Source of the DNA: Rhododendron vialii
Lineage: Eukaryota > Streptophyta > Magnoliopsida > Ericales > Ericaceae
Reading direction: 5' to 3'
Assembly (NCBI RefSeq): GCF_030253575.1
Contig: NC_080564.1
Span: forward strand, 7,608,501-7,672,500
DNA: 64,000 nucleotides
A program made the position numbers and the translations under genes. The notes beneath the pieces were generated by a model. It saw only the letters and a program-made list of their open reading frames with translations. It did not search any database and had not been told where the DNA came from. Below are positions 56,549 to 64,000 of the stretch, in pieces; within the stretch, counting starts at the first letter, position 1; each line of letters starts with the position of its first letter.

Positions 56549-59399
56549 ATGATATTCTAGATGGAATTTGAACTTGGTTTTAAGAGGCAGTTGGTTTCAA
56601 ATAAGAAAATGAGCTAGAAATTAACGTCATCGCTCGATAAGTTCAAGTGTTAATTACTTGTGAAAGTTAAACACTAAATGCCTTATTAAAATACTCATTA
56701 CTTAGATTGGTGTTTGAAATTTTTTTAAAAAATAGTAGGAGTAATAAGTGGAGAGAGATAAAGAGAGAAATGTTGGAAGTAGAGGGAATCTATGAGAAAT
56801 TTTTTGAAAAATTCGTTTTGAATTGTAAAGAGAACAAGGCATTAAAGTACTAGACGTACAAAAATTTACATAGAAATGATTTAACCTTTGTTTGAGCTAA
56901 ATAAAGAGAGATAACAACATTTGAATGATTTTTTAAAAGGCCAAAGCTTTTAATTCTACTATCTTCCAGAAAATTATTAAATTCCAAAATGCATAAGACA
57001 ATTGGGACAAAGAAAGTATTTTAATCACTCTCAATGCCTTCACTTAGAATCATACGTATTTGAGAGTTTCCTACCACATATGGCTCAGCCATCAATTTTT
57101 TTGGTATCACATTTTAATCTACCATATCTAAGTAACTGGATGAGATTCCTCCTAGATAGCCAGACATTGGCCAGGTTTCGGAAGGGAAGAGAAGTCATGG
57201 AAGGAACTGTAGTAATCGGCCACGCAGGATGAAGGGATGGACAAGAAGAAGGATAGTCCAAGTACAGGGTATCTTTTGAATATTGCTGCGTGACATCTCA
57301 ATATTTGTTGGGGGGTCACGGATGATTTTCAAAAAAATCGGGGAACAGGTAGGGGGTGGATGTGTGTGTATGTCCCCGCCCAGTAACCGCTCCGCTCCAA
57401 AATCCTTGTATATATATATACCAGTATATTATTTCTCTCTCTTTCTTTCGCATGTGGACCAAACATCTTTCTTGATGTTTTAGGCGAAAATAGTTAAAAT
57501 CTTGTGTTGAGTTCTTACATTCCAGTAGTGACATACTTGAAATGACCATGATATGCCAAAAACAAATGATAGCACGTAGATGCCCTTGAATGAATTTGTT
57601 ACCTTCCGCATGGTTTACTATGTGCTTAAGTGCACATAACATAAACTTTTAGTACTTGATTGATGTAATATATCTAGTCTGTTTTGCTTATGTGTGGGGC
57701 TAATGAAGGTTTTGTTTCCCCCTCTCTTTTTTTTTTTTAGTAATGAAACGAATTAATTTTTTTTTTAAGGTTTGGATCTCCGATCGGGGTGGAGATGGAA
57801 TTGGGTAGGGGTGGGTGGATATCGGGGACGGGGATAGTGGTATCCGCCCTCACCCCACCTAATCGCAGACCATACGTTCCTATGTGCATTAGTTTCATCC
57901 TTCTAGGGTGTTGAGATACATCCTATGTTAAAAAAATAAAAAATGGTATGTGGACGTCACCGTTGGTGCCCCATTAATAAGTTTGTCGCGTAATAAGTAA
58001 TTAGGCACTAATGAACGTCAATGCCACCATTAATTAACAATTAATGAAGTGCTCCTCACCTACCCTAATCAAGTTATTTTTCTTAATTATGATGTAATAA
58101 ACTTGTGGTTATCGTGATGACAAGTGTAAAACTGCTGAGGTGGTGCTGAACATCGAATCCAGGCAATGCGATTAACTGGTCACTTTTTTCATAGTATTAA
58201 CTTATGTAATATGGATTCTAAACTCGTGTCTGACATTAGTTTATCGTGATTCATGACAAGGATTAGCAATTAATTTAGAGGAAAGAGAAAGACAGATGTG
58301 TTGCTATTGGATGAGACGAGCTCATAAGTAGAGTTTAATATAATCGATCTTACGTAACGGTAGAGTGTGTCTGTACAATTTACAAATCACATAGTGTTAT
58401 GTGCACATTTTTGCACCATAAAGAGTGTTTCTGCACACGACCTAAATCACGGGAGATTAAAGTGAACTTTGTCCTAGTAGTTGCTTCTAGGATCCAACTC
58501 CTCTAACTACTTCCTAAGCGAATGGAACTCAACGGTTGTGTTCAGGGCCTTCGTACAGTCGTGGGTCAATTTTGGATTCACTTGTGATCGAACTGATCAT
58601 CTTCTTGGCCCCGCAAAGAAGCCTATGCCAATTTCTCTATTTTTAGAGACGTGCAAGATTTTCTTGGCTTAATTTGGACAGCATAGAGGTTATTGACTTA
58701 TTGTATATGTTTGTAAAAATAAAAATCCGGATAGGTTTAGAATGCAATAAAAGCTAAGAGAAGATCAGATAGCCCACGGTTATTTAGTGATCAACTATTA
58801 GTTAGAGTACAGCCCATACAGACAAAATATGTATAGATTGTGAACGGATTTTTTTGTAAGGCTTACCATGAGTCCCATACAAATAAACCAAGCTGTTTAT
58901 TAAAATGTAAAATATTTTTTCGAGAGTCCCTGCGAAAAATTAGTTCAATTCAATATATATAAGCGCTCGATCCAATGCGTCATTTTCCTCTTATGTAATA
59001 AGGTTATAAATACAAGGTAGTCTTTTTGAACCTTTATAAATGCCGGTTATCTGGCTTGTAGATTTTGATCGTCTAAGTTAATGTATGATTTTCCGCTTGA
59101 GAAAAAATAAATAAATACAAGGGATTGGTCCCTACTCTCGCTCTATGAATTTGCAGTTCTCTCCCGAAGAGAAGAATGAAGAGGGTAGAAGGCCCACCCA
59201 CGATTCATAGACTTGAACTTCTTTACGGTTGGAAGTAAGGAAGAAGTTGTGGAGTCCAATCGTGACCGTCCTGTGGGCAGCATGTTCGGAAAAAGGGCGG
59301 ATCGATGAGCACACTTTTTTGGCAAACGATCGCTCAATTCAGAGTCACTACTTGGATTTGAAGGTCCGACACCCAAGGAACCGAACTTGAAACGCTCGC

Positions 59400-60350
59400 T
59401 GCGTTGTTTGATTTGAAAAAGGTGAAGGCATCAGTCCGTCATAACCATATCTGGGTTCGGGAGCCAGGTTACGAGAGGTCAAGGGTTTTAAGGCACCCTT
59501 CTCGCCCAATCTGGAGATCGGTCTCTACTTAGACATTTTGTGAAAACATTTGCGATTCTGTTTGATTTAATCAATTTTTAGCCAATTAGGGCAGGAAAAC
59601 AGTTAATCAGGGATTAAAGCTGTAACAGTTTGCAGGATGTGATTGAAAAATAGCATGCATGGATGAAATATTGAAAAATAAATGAGATAAAATCCAAAAC
59701 TGCGATCGGATATCAAAACAGTGTGCCTTTGTATGAATGTGACACGGACAATAGCCAACTTGCATGCATGGATCTACGTGCGTGCAAGCCAACCATCGCG
59801 CGACAGACCCATACAATCGCGTGCGAGTTGATATCCCACTAACAGGTTGAATTTTATTCCCTTCTGGGCTCTGGAAGGACCAGTGCACACCTAGGACAAA
59901 CCAAGCAGTCTATATAGTAGTTGATAGGCAATTCTAAGCAGTTTAAAGACTGAAAAAACTCTACAAATTAACAAAATACCTCATAAACAGTGTGAGGATA
60001 AAATAATGGCCTAAGGTCGAGCTATCCGTGCAAGGCCACTCACTGGTCAGAGGCAGACTATCGCGCGCTTATCTCACTCTGGCGCTCGACGGTGCGCCCC
60101 GGCGCGCGAGGGATGCGCCCTGGCGCGCGATTGTCTGAGCATTTTAACCAGTGTTTGGTTTACATGTTTCTGGGTTCTGATACATGTCCAGAATGATCCC
60201 AGGGGTACTCCAAGACAGCAGAAATGCAAATTAACTACAAAACTAGCAGTTTTTACTAAGGAGAAATGCATGTTTCTGGGTTCTGGTATATGAGCTTGAT
60301 TTCTGAAGACTGAACTAGATTTTGCTAAATCAGACTTACAGTTCAATCAT
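59400..60350. mobile_element. Retroelement-like debris (fossil, uncertain)
   Basis: GGTTACGAGAGGTCAAGG...TTCTCGCCCAATCTGG at about 59466-59520 resembles the leader of large plant gypsy elements. The GC-rich GGCGCGCGA / GGATGCGCCC words at 60070-60140 recall LTR fragments. No termini, coding domain or target duplication are visible, so the family and limits are unsure. Clearly broken. Confidence 0.3.
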
Positions 60351-60410
60351 GCAACTATATGTTGAGCCACCAACGCATTATTTTGGAGACAATAGAATTA
60401 ACCCAGGATC

Positions 60411-60485
60411 GTCCCTTCGTGGACATTCGGTAGAATAGGAACGATACATAAAAGATTAGCATGTTCTCGCGATCGAGGAAGTTGG
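60411..60485 (+). pseudogene. U6 snRNA pseudogene (5' half)
   Basis: GTCCCTTCGTGGACATTCGG, TAGAATAGGAACGATACATA and AAAGATTAGCATG follow the first ~53 nt of plant U6 snRNA with a handful of changes (for example GGGGACATCC becomes GTGGACATTC). After GATTAGCATG the similarity fades: the GGCCCCTGCGCAAGGATGACA region is not recognisable. No upstream sequence element (TCCCACATCG type) or TATA box is placed correctly before it, so it should not be transcribed as U6. Confidence 0.75.
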
Positions 60486-61110
60486 CTTCGTGGAGTTGCT
60501 TGTCCCTGTTTACTGTTTTTTTTCTTCTTCTCTCGGTTGGGTTTCTCCTAGTCTAGTTACCTCTACCTTGGACTCTGATTTTCCTCAATCCGGTAGTGGC
60601 TTTTGGCAAGTAATATTTTTGGTTCGTGAGTTTGGTGCTGGTGTTGGTTCACAGGTTTGTGAGGTTTTGGCATCAGAACTTGGAAAGTTAAGCCTCATAT
60701 TTAGTTATTGACTCTTTTTGAGAGTGACAACTTGTCTTTTTGATGTATTCGATTATTTTGTATGATTGACAATAAAACTTTAACTATTTCGACAATAAAA
60801 AAGAAGTGTGAGGCCTATGTGATGGCACAAGCCAATAGAGTGCGGGTATTATTCACCCTCTTTGTCGGGGACAAACAAATTTCCGACAAACAAATTTGGA
60901 CTCGTTTAAAATGTGTCCCGCTTAAAAATGTTACTTTTACCGATTTAAAAAAAAAGAAACCCCGCTTATATAGATTCTTGGCTACCGACCTCCCTAAACA
61001 TGACCCGCAGAGTGGCCTCTGGCCCAAGACCCAGGCCCATACAACGTATAGCCCCACTGATGACTCACGACATGGGCACGTGGCATGTGCTTGGTTTGAG
61101 ATTATCAAGG
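60486..61110. other. Intergenic DNA before a probable promoter
   Basis: Frames are open on both strands (for example 60762-61118) but composition and wording give no recognised protein. The right end is GC-richer (CACGTGGCATGTGC), including a G-box-like CACGTG at about 61078. Confidence 0.35.
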
Positions 61111-61132
61111 CGCACTAATTTAGTTACACATA

Positions 61133-61168
<36 letters not shown>

Positions 61169-61260
61169 CCTGTGCCGCGCGAAGTTTCTCAAAGGTAACA
61201 TTCCTCCCCGATCGTTTTTCGGATTTCTGTTTGTAATCTACGGACTCATACGGCCCTACT
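61111..61260 (+). promoter_or_regulatory. Probable core promoter and 5'UTR exon of a rightward gene
   Basis: A CT tract (61135-61165) is followed by CTCCCTGTGCCGCGCGAAGT and then TTTCTCAAAG|GTAACATTCC, a plausible first splice donor. This layout copies the starts of the At5g43822-type and UPF0548 genes in this window. No downstream coding exon is identified before base 64000, so the gene, if real, has a long 5' intron or lies mostly outside. Confidence 0.4.
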
Positions 61261-64000
61261 TTCCAATCCTCAGCAGAAATTTTCTTCTCTCCCTCCTCGA
61301 TTAATTGAGAGAAATTGATTTCGGTTTGAATTGATCAGTAAATATCTTCATTCACATTGCAAGTTTTTTGAGGTCGGTAGCTGATGTCGGTCGCTTCTTC
61401 TAATCGACTGGATAGTATTAATTTCTGATTTAGGTTGATGTTTCTCTTTGGCTTTGTTCTTGTAAGTTATACAACATTAGATAGACAAAGAAATCAGAAA
61501 AAAATCTTATCTATGTGTATAATATACATAGTGTTTTTTCTTGAACTGTATGTGTGTACATATTTAGGTTTTTATTTTTCAGCGCTTGGGAATTGCTATT
61601 CCTGGGACTTCTTAATCTGAAGTATTGAATTACTGGAAAAGGATAGAATGTAAGAAGAAACAGAATCCCGTTCGACGATGGACGATTTAGGCGAATGACA
61701 TTCCATCGAGAGGCTAGGACATGAGCATTTCGTTTCATCACGGAATCATTTTAGTTGTTGCCTCAGTAGTGAAAAAAGATTGGAGTACCCTGCCACTAAA
61801 TTGAAAGATTGCTTTTCGATAGAAACTGTTAAGAGAACTATTTGCAATAAGCTTTGACAGTTGGAGCATGTGAAGCAATACTGTAGTATCAACTTGAAGG
61901 TCTAACAATGACCACTTCGGCTTATGGAGATGAAAGGGAGATCACGGAATATTTACTTGACTGTGGGAATTATCATATAGTGGACTCTCCCAAGACATTT
62001 CTTTTGCTTTTTATTCCACTTAATTGTTCTTTATTATTATGCTGATGGCAAGTGGAATAAAAACCCGAGTCTTCCTGTTTTGTCATCCAGCTTATGTTCT
62101 TCATGTAGCATTCAGACCGAATGACTTTAAAACTACGTTGATACTTCCACTAGCTATTGGTGATGTATTAGGCATCTCTGTTTTCCCTCACCGTATGGGC
62201 TAGTATGTTTCTAATTAATTTTGTTTTTCCTCTTTTGTTTTGGGTGGGGGGGGGGGGGGGGTGGTTAAGCTGTCAACTACACATTTTGCCTTTCAAGGTG
62301 ATGGAGCGCCATTGTTCATGCTATTTGAACAATTGAACTCCTTTTAAAGTGACCATTTTTTGGTTGGCATCTTGAGCAATTCAATGGCTCTTGATAGTGA
62401 AATATATTTGACGGTGCGCATTAGTTTTGTTTGCTATGTGCTCAGGCAGGAGCAGAGCCAGAATTTTTGGTTAGTGGGGTCAAAAGTTAGATTCATATGC
62501 AATATATTTTTTCTACGCACAAGTCCAGAAATAACTGAAGTAAGAGGTTAATTATTAAGATCGATATGCCCTAATAATTATTTTTTGCCTCATAATTGGC
62601 CTTTAAAGACTTGTTATATTTGAAAAATAATGCATGATAGTCTCATTTCTAGCACTATCAACCTCAAAAAGAAGAAAATGCTTGAGATTTCTATGCATTT
62701 AAAACAAGTTGGAGCAATTTAGAATTTTTTTGTGGGGTCAAAATAGCAAAATTGGGTTGCAAATTATCAAATATTCTTGTGAAAAATCAGAGTGAGTGGG
62801 GTCACTAGACCCCCCTTGTCTCTTATTGCCTCTGCCTATGTGCTAAGGGTATGTAGTGAAGTACTCTAAAAAGCGAGGGTTTAGGCTGTGATAAGCTCAC
62901 CTTTAACGGAATAAAGGGGTTGTGGTAAGATTCACTGTTTCATGACTTGGAGGACCTTTGATATTTAGTCAATACGGATTAGGCTATTAGAATCTATATA
63001 ATTCTTTAATTGCAGAGAGTGAGTATTCAGTTCATTTTGTTCTTCTAGTTTACAATCCTGTCACTTTATTATGCCTGATGACAATATTGCCTTTTTTGCT
63101 GTTGAGACTTGAGAGAGATCTAAAGCATTCTAACATTGAATGCACAATTGAGTTTTAGACATACATTAGAGTGATATATATTTAAAATTCCATCTTGAAC
63201 ACTTCCTGAAGGCTTTTTTTTTTTTGCAAACTATGATTCTGAAGCACATTTAAATGAGAATCTTGCTACATTTACAGCCTTGACTGTTTTGCATTTCAAA
63301 TACTTCAACTTCCATTTTGGTAAATCATCTTATACAAGTTAATGAATACTTATAGTCTACTGGTTGTAGGAATGCGTGTTCTGACTCGGTATGCTGGATT
63401 GTTCAAAATAGTGTGATCTGACGAATACACTATTTGGTGTACCTCCAGTCCTTGACTGTTTCTTCTTGTTATTGGGTCTTCTTCATACGTATGGATTTTG
63501 TGTCCATGTTGTATCATCCAGTTGTCATGATAATGCACATTAGAAATAGATCATTTGTCTGGTGAGTTTGGATAACTTTTGATGTTGTACGAATGAAAAA
63601 GGTTGTTAACATCTATTATGAGGTGTCGGCGCTATGCATCTGAAGCATTTTATCCATTATGAACACAAGTGGATAACATGAAATTAAATGCGTGTTAACC
63701 TGATTTAATTTGTTGTCCAAATTTACTAGAATTTTGTAGCTCCAGTTGTATTGGTGCCAGCTTTACATTGACAGATGGGAAGGAAATGATGGACTAATGC
63801 TGTGTAACATCTACTTACATTGCACTACATCGCAATGTGAATCAACACAGTATGCAGTAATGCAGTAGATATTTGAAAAAAAGGAGAGGTGAATTATGAA
63901 CTTTGGCATGGTGTATTTGGATTGGCAGATATTTTTTTGGGCCTGGGCTACTTGTTCCCTGTTTCTTTTTGGACTGACTTTAGAGTTTTGGTTGCAACAA
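61261..64000. other. Right end without recognised exons
   Basis: T-rich DNA that could be a long 5' intron of the gene starting near 61.1 kb. It contains a poly-G run (about 62246-62262) and a hAT-like element (62443-62836). A short frame begins at 61910 (MTTSAYGDEREITEYLLD) and another at 61384 (MSVASSNRLD), but neither can be tied to a family. At 63927-64000 an acceptor-like ATTGGCAG is followed by an open, hydrophobic frame reaching the window end; too short to judge. Confidence 0.35.
62443..62836. mobile_element. hAT-like non-autonomous element with exact 8-bp target duplication
   Basis: Flanked by TATGTGCT on both sides (62435-62442 and 62837-62844). The left end CAGGCAGGAGCAGAGCCAGA and the reverse-complemented right end GGCAGAGGCAATAAGAGAC are imperfect terminal repeats of the common plant 'GGCGGAGCCAG' type. 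Subterminal GTGGGGTC words occur near both ends. 394 bp, non-coding. Confidence 0.8.

Larger units (their letters stand above)
55516..60410. other. Gene-poor intergenic region
   Basis: About 4.9 kb without a gene I can support. Contents: one SINE with target duplication (56345-56548), a fragment near 57775-57860 with CCGATCGGGG words like the hAT-like MITE at 17185, AT-rich sequence, and retroelement-like debris at 59400-60350. Frames at 57002-57232 and 59607-59888 are open but resemble nothing known. Confidence 0.45.

Noticed and set aside
59132-59376. Two overlapping frames on - strand
   Set aside because: Ser-rich, no family, next to retroelement-like debris.
60762-61118. 118-codon frame on + strand
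   Set aside because: A similar-length frame exists on the other strand, no domain, and it runs into a promoter-like region.
1-64000. CRISPR array, operon, phage or bacterial defence system
   Set aside because: No regularly spaced direct repeats and no prokaryotic gene layout; the window is plant nuclear DNA.

Overview
The window is nuclear DNA of a flowering plant, almost certainly a eudicot. Genes are interrupted by AT-rich GT-AG introns, UTRs carry long TC/GA microsatellites, and gaps are filled with MITEs, SINEs, solo LTRs and a Helitron. Protein matches are closest to Arabidopsis-type eudicot families. The repeat types (Au-type and other tRNA SINEs, long fold-back MITEs) would fit a woody asterid such as an Ericales species, but that is a guess. 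I see no bacterial, organellar or viral operon and no CRISPR array.

Eight protein-coding genes could be modelled exon by exon, and all spliced frames close without a stop. From left to right: (1) the 3' part of an RRT1-like rhamnogalacturonan-I rhamnosyltransferase (+, 1-3081, 5' end outside); (2) a BIM2/BIM3-type bHLH transcription factor (-, 7767-11970) with a likely GC-AG intron inside the bHLH domain; (3) a CRLK2-type receptor-like kinase (-, 17786-22948, with a probable distal 5'UTR exon near 25.3-25.5 kb); (4) a GLIP7-type GDSL esterase/lipase (+, 30374-35707); (5) a small conserved protein of the At5g43822 type (+, 38628-41053); (6) the BLOC-1 subunit BLOS2 (-, 41916-43924); (7) a UPF0548/DUF1990 protein of the At2g17695 type (+, 47261-48356); (8) an AVT6-type vacuolar amino-acid transporter (-, 50085-53937). 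The last 10 kb has no coding exon I can defend, but holds a U6 snRNA pseudogene and what looks like a promoter and 5'UTR at about 61.1-61.2 kb.

The gene set is ordinary housekeeping and signalling. It is not an operon and the genes do not form one pathway. The order RRT1 / CRLK2 / GLIP7 matches three consecutive Arabidopsis loci (At5g15740, At5g15730, At5g15720), so this is a conserved syntenic block with the BIM gene between two of them. BIM and AVT6 genes are also near neighbours elsewhere in Arabidopsis (At5g38860 and At5g38820), which suggests an older shared block that later broke up.

The accessory DNA is the most distinctive part. There are several near-palindromic elements of 130-385 bp, one fold-back family with about five copies, and three non-autonomous hAT-like elements with exact 8-bp target duplications. 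There is also a Helitron whose left end was duplicated together with host flank, a tandem 174-bp repeat shared by an intron and the upstream region of the kinase gene, SINEs and a LINE fragment with readable target duplications, and fossil LTR pieces. I found no convincing novel multi-gene system. The best leads are the GC-AG bHLH intron, the intronic 384-bp hairpin in the GDSL gene, and the nested and duplicated transposon structures.
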